19,599 nt of DNA from Bacteroidales bacterium (lineage in GTDB: Bacteria > Bacteroidota > Bacteroidia > Bacteroidales > GCA-2748055). The notes beneath the pieces were generated by a model, which was not told the DNA's origin, ran no database searches, and saw only the letters and a program-made list of their open reading frames with translations. The DNA lies in contig JAOZLK010000001.1 in NCBI GenBank assembly GCA_029934875.1, positions 4,977 through 24,575 of the forward strand, given 5' to 3'. This document shows, piece after piece, positions 6,571-13,886 of this stretch. The position numbers and the translations under genes are program-made. How positions within the stretch are numbered: position 1 is the stretch's first letter; every line of letters begins with the position of its first letter.

Positions 6571-8460
6571 TCAGCCAGGGAACCCTATTTCTTCCACCAT
6601 TTTCTGAAAACCGGGGTGCTCGTGTAAATCGAAGAATTGAGGCTCGCTGATAAGCCAGGGGATTTCCATTTCATGATCATCGATGGCAATGCGCAACCAG
6701 GCTAGGGCCTCTTCCGTATTTCCCATAGCTGCACAAACCACAGCGGTAAAAAAGCCGGTTGACCCGGCAGAACTTATAGCCCTTCTTTCTTTCAGTTCTT
6801 CAAGGATGGCTTCTGCCTTTGTAAGCTGTCCTGATCTGGCATAGGCAGCTCCCAACCAGCCCAGTATCCTTGGGTAGCGAACATTCTCAATCAGGAAGAT
6901 CTGTTGAAATATGTCTATTGCCCGATTGTACTTGCCGGAATTAAGAAGAACAAATCCGTAAGAATCCATGATCGAGTAGTTCTTCATGATTCTAAGGCGG
7001 TCCTCGGCATAAGAAAGGGCTTCTTCAATCCGCCCTAAATAAAAGAGGGAAAGGATCATCCTGGTGTTTGGATAATAGGGTTCCTCCCGCTCCTGCAGCT
7101 GACTCATGGCGAGCGCTTCGTTGTGCCGTCGCATAAAATTCAGGTAGTCCGCGTAGAGGGAATAGCCTTCCGGTAGATTTTTGTTGATACCCAGCAGGAA
7201 TTCTTCTTCGGCCCTATTGAAGTCCCAGTCATGATAAAGGAAGTAAAAGGCCCTGATGGTGCGGGCCTCACTCAGACCAGGATCAATTTCCAGCGATTTT
7301 TCAATGGGGATGATTGCTATTTTCAGGGCATCAAGCGCATCCATCTCAGCCCCGAACATAGAAGCTTTTGCAAGGTATGAATGCCCCAGCCAGCTGTAGG
7401 CCATGGCAAAGCTGGAATCGAGCAAGATTGCCTCTTTGAAATATTCATTGGCCCGGTTTGCCCCTTTTCTTGTGTAGGTCCTGAGTTCAAATACCCCCTT
7501 CAGGTATAACTCATAGGCTTCAGCATTATTGGTATAGTGCGTGTTCAGTCCTGAAATATCGGCAGGTGAAAGTTCCGATTTCAAGGACCTTGCCACATGT
7601 CCGGCAATTTCGTTTTCAATGTTGAAGATGTCTTTGAATTCCCGGTCATAGTGCTGCGACCATATCCTGATCCCGTTTTTTCCATTTAGCAGGCCCACTT
7701 CAATGCGTATCTGATCGCCAAATTTTTGGATACTACCCTCAAGCACATAATCCGTATTCAGTTTATCGGCAATCTGGATAATGGATTTGTTGGAGGCATA
7801 GAGTTGGGCTGTTGAGGTCTGGGAAACTACACGAAGATCATCCAGGCCGGAAAGCTTCCTGGCAATTGCATCTCCAACCCCCTGTACAAGGTATTGATTC
7901 AGGGGGTCGTGGCTCAGGTTAGAAAGAGGTATCAGAGCAATGGAGGGATCCAGTTTCTCCGTCTTCTGCTTTTCATCCGGCAACCATTTCCACAGGAATA
8001 TAAATGACGTTCCCAGGACAAGAACAGCTAAGAAACTAAGCAGGATGGTCCTGGGAAGCTTTGATTCTGTGACATCGGCAGTCGGGGTGCCGGGCTCTGA
8101 TTCCTGCTCGCCTGTGGCTTGATCTTTAACTGCACTGGGGGGGGATCCAAAATAGTGATTAAAAGATTTGCTGAAATAAGTGGCGCTTCCGAAACCAACC
8201 AAGTAGGCCACCTCTGAGACATTGAGATCTTCATCCTTTAAAATAGACAGGGCTTTTTTCAACCTGTATTCCCTGATGTACTGACTGATGGTCTTGCCCA
8301 GCTGCTTCTGAAGTTTCCGGTGCAGGTGTGAACGGCTGTAGCCCATTGCTGTAGCCATCTGCTCAACGCCAAAATCCTCGTTTGTCAGGTTCTTCTCGAT
8401 AAGCGCATCGAGTTGCTGAACCAGTTTACCTGCCTCGCTGCCCTTTGCCGGGGAATTCAT
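6571..8460 (-). CDS. Membrane-bound AraC-type transcription regulator with TolB-N-like domain and TPRs
   Basis: This 629-residue protein joins a cytoplasmic DNA-binding domain to an external part. Residues 12-112 are an AraC-type double helix-turn-helix (MGYSRSHLHRKLQKQLG, then LNVSEVAYLVGFGSATYFSKSF), placed at the N-terminus rather than the usual C-terminus. One membrane helix lies at about 137-159, followed by WKWLPDEK. Residues 172-297 resemble the TolB-N/FlgO-like domain often found with bacterial regulators and cyclases (IALIPLSNLS, DYVLEGSIQ, RIWSQHYDR). From about 312 to the end are TPR-like helical pairs. By the inside-positive rule the HTH is in the cytoplasm and the TPR part in the periplasm, so it could sense an external signal or protein partner. 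It lies upstream of, and in the same direction as, the dehydrogenase-phosphatase run with a 168-base gap, making it a plausible regulator of that run (inference). The family is common in Bacteroidota; the ligand is unknown. Confidence 0.9.
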   Translation of the reverse strand: MNSPAKGSEAGKLVQQLDALIEKNLTNEDFGVEQMATAMGYSRSHLHRKLQKQLGKTISQYIREYRLKKALSILKDEDLNVSEVAYLVGFGSATYFSKSFNHYFGSPPSAVKDQATGEQESEPGTPTADVTESKLPRTILLSFLAVLVLGTSFIFLWKWLPDEKQKTEKLDPSIALIPLSNLSHDPLNQYLVQGVGDAIARKLSGLDDLRVVSQTSTAQLYASNKSIIQIADKLNTDYVLEGSIQKFGDQIRIEVGLLNGKNGIRIWSQHYDREFKDIFNIENEIAGHVARSLKSELSPADISGLNTHYTNNAEAYELYLKGVFELRTYTRKGANRANEYFKEAILLDSSFAMAYSWLGHSYLAKASMFGAEMDALDALKIAIIPIEKSLEIDPGLSEARTIRAFYFLYHDWDFNRAEEEFLLGINKNLPEGYSLYADYLNFMRRHNEALAMSQLQEREEPYYPNTRMILSLFYLGRIEEALSYAEDRLRIMKNYSIMDSYGFVLLNSGKYNRAIDIFQQIFLIENVRYPRILGWLGAAYARSGQLTKAEAILEELKERRAISSAGSTGFFTAVVCAAMGNTEEALAWLRIAIDDHEMEIPWLISEPQFFDLHEHPGFQKMVEEIGFPG

Positions 8461-8627
8461 TAATAGTCATATTTGGTAAGTGCTGCCAGTTAAAAAACAC
8501 ATCTTTGAATAAAATGTTCAAACAGAATGATTTAGATGTTTTAAGTGATTCGCATATGATATTCCCCGATTAGGCGTAATTTTACTTATGAATAGAATAT
8601 AAGAACCGTTTAACAATAGATAATAGC
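8461..8627. promoter_or_regulatory. Divergent intergenic region between the AraC-type regulator and DUF502 genes
   Basis: The 167 AT-rich bases must hold the start signals of two divergent genes. I found no full consensus promoter on either strand. Near matches on the + strand are CATCTTTG (8501 area) and TAATTTTA (8577-8584). A perfect inverted repeat TTTGAA-N7-TTCAAA occupies 8504-8522 and could be an operator, possibly for autoregulation. No small ORF or structured RNA is evident. Confidence 0.4.
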
Positions 8628-9254
8628 ATGGAAATTAAATTCTTCCGCAGACTCAGAAATTTTCTGCGTACCACCCTCATCGGGGGTATCGTAGCCCTGG
8701 CGCCACTTACACTGATTGTTCTTTTGTTTCGCTGGGTAATCACTGTGATTGGCCGCAACCTGACACCGCTGGTGGATACCATCTTGCAGGATCCCGATCC
8801 AAATCCCTTTTATAAGCTTGCCCTTTACGTCATCACTTTCACAGCGGTATTGCTCTTTTTCTTTATCATCGGGCTGGTTGTGCGTACCCGCTTATATCGT
8901 TTTATGAGCAAGGCAGAAGACCTCTATCTTCAGAAGATTCCTGGCTATAAACTTGCCAAAGAGACAGTACAGCAGTTCTTTGGGAAAAATCGCTCCTTCT
9001 TCAGAGAGGTTGTGCTGGTGGATATTTTTAACTCAGGGGCCTTGATGACCGGTTTCATAACCGACGATCAGGGTGAGGTCGTCACTGTTTTTGTTCCCAC
9101 CGGGCCAAACCCCACCTCGGGTAATATTTACCACCTGAACAGGGATCGGGTATTAAAAACCGGGGCGCCGGTGGATACCGGGATGAAATCGATTATCAGC
9201 TGCGGTGCGGGTTCCGCAGAGCTCTTCGATTCAATGAAAAACCTGGAGGATTAG
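8628..9254 (+). CDS. DUF502 family inner-membrane protein
   Basis: This 208-residue protein is recognised as DUF502, a conserved bacterial inner-membrane family without an assigned biochemical role. Two membrane helices are visible, at about 17-37 (IGGIVALAPLTLIVLLF) and 64-86 (LALYVITFTAVLLFFFIIGL). A soluble C-terminal domain carries the family motif VFVPTGPNPTSG and the preceding LMTGFIT. The short N-terminus is Arg-rich (RRLRNFLRT), which favours a cytoplasmic N-terminus. The start is the only sensible ATG and has no clear Shine-Dalgarno sequence, as is common in this phylum. It is the only + strand gene in the window, and its last four bases overlap the stop end of the opposing lspA gene. 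I cannot propose a substrate. Confidence 0.9.
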   Translation: MEIKFFRRLRNFLRTTLIGGIVALAPLTLIVLLFRWVITVIGRNLTPLVDTILQDPDPNPFYKLALYVITFTAVLLFFFIIGLVVRTRLYRFMSKAEDLYLQKIPGYKLAKETVQQFFGKNRSFFREVVLVDIFNSGALMTGFITDDQGEVVTVFVPTGPNPTSGNIYHLNRDRVLKTGAPVDTGMKSIISCGAGSAELFDSMKNLED

Positions 9255-9901
9255 GAGGTCGGATTTTCGTCGCTCTCGGGGGAAGACTCATCCCGGGCTT
9301 CCACATGTCTGAAAAAGCGCTTCTGGTTAAACAGGATAATTGCCACTGCTACGGTAATACTGGAATCGGCGATGTTGAAAACAGGACGGAAGAAGGTGAA
9401 GCTGGCTCCGTCACGGAACCAGTCCGGATAGTTTCCCTTTAATATGGGAAAATAGAACATATCCACAACCTTTCCCTGGAAAAGGGGGGCATAGCCACCA
9501 TCTGCAGGGAAAACAGGGGCTACCTGGTAAGGGGTGCTTTCACCGAAGATAATACCATAAAACACAGAATCGATAATATTCCCAAGGGCGCCGGCCATTA
9601 CCATGGCAAGGGTAAGAATCAGGCCGGTATGTGCCTTGATACGAATGAGCTGACGCATATAAAAGATGATCCCTCCAACGGCGACCATGCGGAAAGTGGT
9701 AAGCAGAATTTTACCCCAGCTACCCGGCAGGCTCATACCGAAAGCCATTCCATTGTTTTCAATGAAATGGAGAATGCCCCAATTACCCAGAAAGGGAATC
9801 TGCTGGTAAAGGGGCATATTGGTTTTGACCAGAATTTTTAAAGTCTGGTCGGCCAGCAAAATAAGCAGGATCAGAAGAATTGACTTCCTGGTAATTGACA
9901 T
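9251..9901 (-). CDS. lspA: Lipoprotein signal peptidase (signal peptidase II)
   Basis: LspA is the inner-membrane aspartic protease that removes signal peptides from prolipoproteins after lipidation; it would process the lipoproteins encoded in this window. The 216 residues show membrane helices at about 5-22, 64-83, 93-111 and 173-192. Family motifs are ENNGMAFG (48-55), GALGNIIDS (104-112) and FNIADSSI (175-182), giving the catalytic pair D111 and D179. The residue after D111 is Ser, where proteobacterial enzymes have Arg; I believe this is usual in Bacteroidota. The long periplasmic loop (118-172) makes the protein longer than the 160-170 residues of E. coli LspA. The C-terminal tail is acidic. 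It begins 18 bases after the DksA-like gene, in the order ileS-dksA-lspA, which suggests one operon. Confidence 0.96.
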   Translation of the reverse strand: MSITRKSILLILLILLADQTLKILVKTNMPLYQQIPFLGNWGILHFIENNGMAFGMSLPGSWGKILLTTFRMVAVGGIIFYMRQLIRIKAHTGLILTLAMVMAGALGNIIDSVFYGIIFGESTPYQVAPVFPADGGYAPLFQGKVVDMFYFPILKGNYPDWFRDGASFTFFRPVFNIADSSITVAVAIILFNQKRFFRHVEARDESSPESDENPTS

Positions 9902-9919
9902 TAGAAAATGAAAGTCGGC

Positions 9920-10294
9920 TTACTGCCGTGATTTTGCCTCAATACAAAGCGTGGCATGAGGAACTGCACGCAGACGTTCCTTGGTAATCAGGACACCAGT
10001 TTCCCGGCAGATTCCATAGGTTTTGTTCTCGATTCTTATGAGAGCTCCCTGGAGGTGTTGAATGAATTTTGCCTGCCGCGTGGCCAGCCTTCCAGCTTCC
10101 TCCTTTGACAGGGTGGAGGCTCCTTCTTCAAGTACTTTGAAGGTAGGTGAAGTATCCTGTGTGTCGTTACTTTCACTCTGGGTAATAGTCGACTTTAACA
10201 ATTCATAATCTTCTTTCGCCGTCTCAAGCTTAAACTGAATGAGCTCTTTGAACTCTTGCAGCTCCGCATCCGAATATCTGTTCTTTTCAGCCAT
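9920..10294 (-). CDS. dksA: DksA/TraR-family RNA polymerase regulator, zinc-less DksA2-like type
   Basis: This 124-residue protein resembles DksA, which binds in the RNA polymerase secondary channel and works with ppGpp. I start it at the ATG at 10292-10294; a TTG two codons upstream is also in frame but less likely. Residues 10-40 and 60-92 form the two arms of a coiled coil, and the tip holds D44-x2-D47-x-S49, near the DxxDxA motif of DksA. The globular end reads YGICRETG and ATLCIEAK. Of the four zinc ligands only two Cys remain: C96-x2-T99-x17-C117-x2-A120, the same pattern as the zinc-independent Pseudomonas aeruginosa DksA2. It therefore probably folds without zinc. The gene follows ileS by 60 bases and precedes lspA by 18. 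Confidence 0.9.
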   Translation of the reverse strand: MAEKNRYSDAELQEFKELIQFKLETAKEDYELLKSTITQSESNDTQDTSPTFKVLEEGASTLSKEEAGRLATRQAKFIQHLQGALIRIENKTYGICRETGVLITKERLRAVPHATLCIEAKSRQ

Positions 10295-10354
10295 ATTCAA
10301 TCGTCTTTAGTTTTTTAAATATACAATAATTTTCAGGATAAACAGAGCAAAAAA

Positions 10355-13300
10355 TTATACCCTGGACACCTGGATATTGATGTAAATATCCTCATCAATA
10401 TCGATTTTCTTACTATGATTATTTTCAAGGGTTTCAGCCAGCACTACGCTTTCTGCAAGCGTTTGATTGCCAATATATTTACCATGAATTTCAATGGCCT
10501 TGTTAATCAGTTCGTGCTGCTCGATTACAATATGGATTTTGTCAGTTACATCAAATCCGCTTTCCTTACGAATATTCTGAATCCGGTTAATCAGTTCACG
10601 AGCCATACCCTCCTGCTTCAATTCCTCCGAAATGCTAATATCAAGAGCCACTGTAATGGAACCTTCATTTGCAACCAGCCAGCCTGGAATATCTTCCGAG
10701 GTGATCTCAACATCCTCAAGGCTCAGGTCAATTTGCTGACCGCCGGCAGATATTGTGAATGCCTGCTCTTTCTCAAATGTTGCAATTTCCTTCTGATCCA
10801 TCTTGGAGATGGCTGCACCAACCTCCTTCATCAGCTTGCCGTACCTGGGCCCGAGGGTTTTGAAGTTGGGTTTGATCCTTTTCACAAGAATACCGACAGT
10901 ATCGGTGATGTATTCAACCTCCTTTACATTTACCTCATTCAGCACAAGGGATTTAACCTTTTCCACCTGCTCTTTAAATGAAGGCTCGATTACCGGAATG
11001 ATCATTTTATTCAGGGGTTGCCGAACCTTTATATTCACCTTTCTCCTTAATCCCAGGATCATGGAGGTAAGTTTCTGAGCCACATCCATTCGTTTCTCCA
11101 GCTCAGGATTGATTAGTGTGGTATCGAATGAAGGGAAGGCAGCCAGGTGAACCGATTCATCACTGTAGCGTACTGTGACAGAGTTCAGGTCGTTGAAGAG
11201 TTTATCCATGTAGAAGGGAGCAATGGGCGCTGCCAGCAGGGAAACAGTCTCCAGGCAGGTATAAAGCGTCTGGTAAGCAGCTCTTTTATCTGCACTGAAC
11301 TCACCTCCCCAGTAACGTTTTCTGTTTAGCCGGACATACCAGTTACTCAGGTTTTCAATGACAAACTCCTGAATTAGCCTGGCAGCCCGTGTTGGTTCAT
11401 ATTGCTCATACTGCTCGGTCACATCTCTGATCAGGGAATTTAGCAGGGAGATAATCCATTGATCGATCTCGGGCCGTTCCTCCATGGGAAGGTCTGCGGC
11501 CTCATAGCTAAATCCGTCCACATTGGCATAGAGGGAGAAAAAAGAGTAGGTATTGTAAAGCGTTCCAAAAAATTTCCGTTTCACCTCATCAATTCCGGAG
11601 GCATCAAATTTCAGGTTCTCCCAGGCTTGGGCGTTTGAAATCATGTACCATCTGAGGGGATCGGATCCGTGTTCTTCAATGGTTGTGAATGGGTCCACAG
11701 CGTTGCCAAGACGTTTGGACATCTTGTTCCCGCTTTTGTCCAGCACCAGTCCGTTGGATATGATGTTCTTGAAGGATACCGAATCGAACAACATGGTGGC
11801 AATGGCATGGAGTGTGAAAAACCAACCCCTGGTCTGATCCACTCCCTCGGCAATGAAGTCGGCCGGGAATATGTGATCAAAATCTTCTTTGTGTTCGAAG
11901 GGATAGTGATACTGGGCATAAGGCATGGCCCCCGAATCGAACCACACATCAATGAGTACCGGTTCGCGGAACATCTTTTGTCCGCCCGGGCTTACCAGGA
12001 CAAGCTCATCCACGAAGGGTCGGTGCAGGTCAAAAAGATTGTAATTCTCCTCCGACCAGTCACCTTCTGCAAATGCTTCCAGGCTATTGCTTTCCATGAA
12101 GCCGGCCGCCATTGATTTTTCTATTTCGGCTTTCAGTTCAGCAACTGAACCAATGCATGCAATTTCCTTTTTATCCTCTGTCATCCAAATGGGAAGAGGG
12201 GTTCCCCAGAAACGTGCCCTTGAAAGGTTCCAGTCCTGCAGGTTTTCAAGCCACTTTCCAAACCTCCCGGTTCCGGTTGAGGCAGGCTTCCAGTTGATGG
12301 TATCGTTTAGCTCCATCATCCGTTCCTTCATGGCTGTTGTGCGTACAAACCACGAATCAAGGGGGTAGTAGAGCACCGGTTTGTCGGTTCGCCAGCAATG
12401 AGGATAATTGTGCACGTGTTTTTCAATACGGAAGGCCTTATTCTGCAATTTCAGGAAAACGGCAATGTCCACATCAATTGAAGGGTCCTTCTCTGATTTG
12501 CTTTCATCGTAGGCATTCTTCACATATTTTCCCTGGAAGTCTCCATAAGAATCTACATTGATACGCGCTTTTACAAAGTCGGAATCCAGGTCCTGGAGCC
12601 TGAAGAACCTTCCCTTTCTGTCCACCAGGGGCTGCAGGTTTCCATCCTTATCAAGAACAGTAAGCGAGGCAAGGTTATTGACCTGGGCCACCCTGTAGTC
12701 ATCTGCTCCAAATGTAGGAGCCGTATGGACAATTCCGGTACCATCCTCGGTGGTAACAAAGTCGCCTGTGACCACTTTAAAGGCCTTGCCCTCTGGCTTC
12801 ACCCAATCCAGCAATTGCTCGTAGGAGATTCCCTTCAGATCGGAGCCTTTTATGGTACTGACCACCCTGTAGGGTAGCTTCTTGTTTCCGGGTTCATAAT
12901 CCTCTATGGGGAGGTCCTTATCCTGTTCAGGAAAATACTGTCCCATCAAATCGCTTGCAAGGATCACCGACACGGGAAGTCCCGTGTAAGGATTAAAGCT
13001 GCGAACCAGCGAGTATTCAATCTTTGACCCAACAGTAAGTGCTGTATTGGAGGGCAGGGTCCAGGGGGTGGTGGTCCATGCCAGCATGTAAACATCGGTA
13101 TCGGTCGACTCAAACAGTGACTCCGAATTCTCATCACGTATTACCCTGAATTGTGCCACCATGCTTGTATCCTTCACATCGCGGTAGCAGCCCGGCTGAT
13201 TCAGTTCGTGGGTACTGAGCCCGGAACCTGCGGCGGGGGAATAGGGCTGGATGGAATAACCTTTATAGAGAAGTCCTTTGTTGTATAACTCTTTCAGAAG

Positions 13301-13789
13301 ATACCAGACACTCTCGATGTACTTGTTGTCGTAGGTGATGTAGGGATCATCCATGTTGATCCAGTAACCCATCTTTTCTGTCAGATCCTCCCAGATGTCG
13401 GTGTATTTCATCACATCCTTCCGGCATGCGGCATTGAAATCGGCGATGGAAATTTTACTTCCCACATCCTCCTTGCTTATCTTCATGGAGCTTTCAACGG
13501 CCAGCTCCACAGGGAGTCCGTGTGTATCCCAACCGGCCTTGCGTTTTACCTGGAATCCCTGCTGGGTTTTATAGCGGCAAAAAAGGTCCTTGATGGTTCG
13601 GGCCATGACGTGGTGAATACCAGGCACACCGTTGGCAGAAGGAGGTCCTTCATTAAACACAAAAGTGGGCTTTCCTTCCCTGGAGCTAACAGATTTCTCA
13701 AAGATCTGCTTCTCCTTCCAGAAAGCATTAACATCCTTGTTGATCTGCGACAGGTCAAACTTCTTATATTCAGGAAATTTCTTACTCAT
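10355..13789 (-). CDS. ileS: Isoleucyl-tRNA synthetase, eukaryote-like (IleRS2) type
   Basis: This 1144-residue cytoplasmic enzyme charges tRNA-Ile with isoleucine. The class I signatures are GPPSANGVPGIHH near the N-terminus, with GIHH at 57-60 in place of HIGH, and NKMSKR (KMSKR 689-693). The CP1 editing domain lies between them, with WTTTPWTLPSN and GTGIVHTAPTFGADDY (D363, D364). The Phe-Gly in that motif, the length above 1100 residues and the absence of a C-terminal Cys zinc knuckle all point to the eukaryote-like IleRS2 branch, usual in Bacteroidota and linked to mupirocin tolerance. The anticodon-binding domain begins at about 780 (EIDQWIISLLNSL). A good promoter and Shine-Dalgarno sequence precede it, so it should be transcribed independently of the amylase gene upstream and drive dksA and lspA. 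Confidence 0.97.
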   Translation of the reverse strand: MSKKFPEYKKFDLSQINKDVNAFWKEKQIFEKSVSSREGKPTFVFNEGPPSANGVPGIHHVMARTIKDLFCRYKTQQGFQVKRKAGWDTHGLPVELAVESSMKISKEDVGSKISIADFNAACRKDVMKYTDIWEDLTEKMGYWINMDDPYITYDNKYIESVWYLLKELYNKGLLYKGYSIQPYSPAAGSGLSTHELNQPGCYRDVKDTSMVAQFRVIRDENSESLFESTDTDVYMLAWTTTPWTLPSNTALTVGSKIEYSLVRSFNPYTGLPVSVILASDLMGQYFPEQDKDLPIEDYEPGNKKLPYRVVSTIKGSDLKGISYEQLLDWVKPEGKAFKVVTGDFVTTEDGTGIVHTAPTFGADDYRVAQVNNLASLTVLDKDGNLQPLVDRKGRFFRLQDLDSDFVKARINVDSYGDFQGKYVKNAYDESKSEKDPSIDVDIAVFLKLQNKAFRIEKHVHNYPHCWRTDKPVLYYPLDSWFVRTTAMKERMMELNDTINWKPASTGTGRFGKWLENLQDWNLSRARFWGTPLPIWMTEDKKEIACIGSVAELKAEIEKSMAAGFMESNSLEAFAEGDWSEENYNLFDLHRPFVDELVLVSPGGQKMFREPVLIDVWFDSGAMPYAQYHYPFEHKEDFDHIFPADFIAEGVDQTRGWFFTLHAIATMLFDSVSFKNIISNGLVLDKSGNKMSKRLGNAVDPFTTIEEHGSDPLRWYMISNAQAWENLKFDASGIDEVKRKFFGTLYNTYSFFSLYANVDGFSYEAADLPMEERPEIDQWIISLLNSLIRDVTEQYEQYEPTRAARLIQEFVIENLSNWYVRLNRKRYWGGEFSADKRAAYQTLYTCLETVSLLAAPIAPFYMDKLFNDLNSVTVRYSDESVHLAAFPSFDTTLINPELEKRMDVAQKLTSMILGLRRKVNIKVRQPLNKMIIPVIEPSFKEQVEKVKSLVLNEVNVKEVEYITDTVGILVKRIKPNFKTLGPRYGKLMKEVGAAISKMDQKEIATFEKEQAFTISAGGQQIDLSLEDVEITSEDIPGWLVANEGSITVALDISISEELKQEGMARELINRIQNIRKESGFDVTDKIHIVIEQHELINKAIEIHGKYIGNQTLAESVVLAETLENNHSKKIDIDEDIYINIQVSRV

Positions 13790-13795
13790 CCAGGA

Positions 13796-13800
13796 CTCCT
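13796..13800 (-). promoter_or_regulatory. Shine-Dalgarno sequence of ileS
   Basis: The - strand reads AAAAGGAG with the AGGAG core ending 6 bases before the ATG at 13789. It is the clearest ribosome-binding site in the window; most other genes here lack one, as is common in Bacteroidota. Confidence 0.7.
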
Positions 13801-13824
13801 TTTGCAGCGATTATTAAAATTGCA

Positions 13825-13855
13825 CAAAGATAGATGAGTGGGAGTTAATATGCAA
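13825..13855 (-). promoter_or_regulatory. Promoter of the ileS-dksA-lspA operon
   Basis: On the - strand TTG (13853-13855) is followed after 20 bases by TATCTTTG (13825-13832), matching the Bacteroidota sigma-ABfr promoter pattern (TTTG, about 19-20 bases, TAnnTTTG). The box ends 35 bases before the ileS ATG, giving a short leader of about 30 bases. It lies wholly in the gap after the amylase stop codon. Confidence 0.65.
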
Positions 13856-13886
13856 GGAGCTGCTAAAAAACAGTGAGCGCCGAGAA

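Noticed and set aside
6546..6573. Hairpin over the stop codon of the AraC-type regulator as a terminator
   Set aside because: Arms GACCA and TGGTC with a bulged extension can pair, but the following bases are A-rich rather than T-rich on the coding strand, so it does not fit an intrinsic terminator.
10295..10300. TTG start of the DksA-like gene
   Set aside because: An ATG two codons downstream is the better start; the difference is only two residues.
13856..13886. Terminator after the amylase gene
   Set aside because: There is a T-run following a GC-rich stretch on the - strand, but I could not form a stable stem, so I do not call it.
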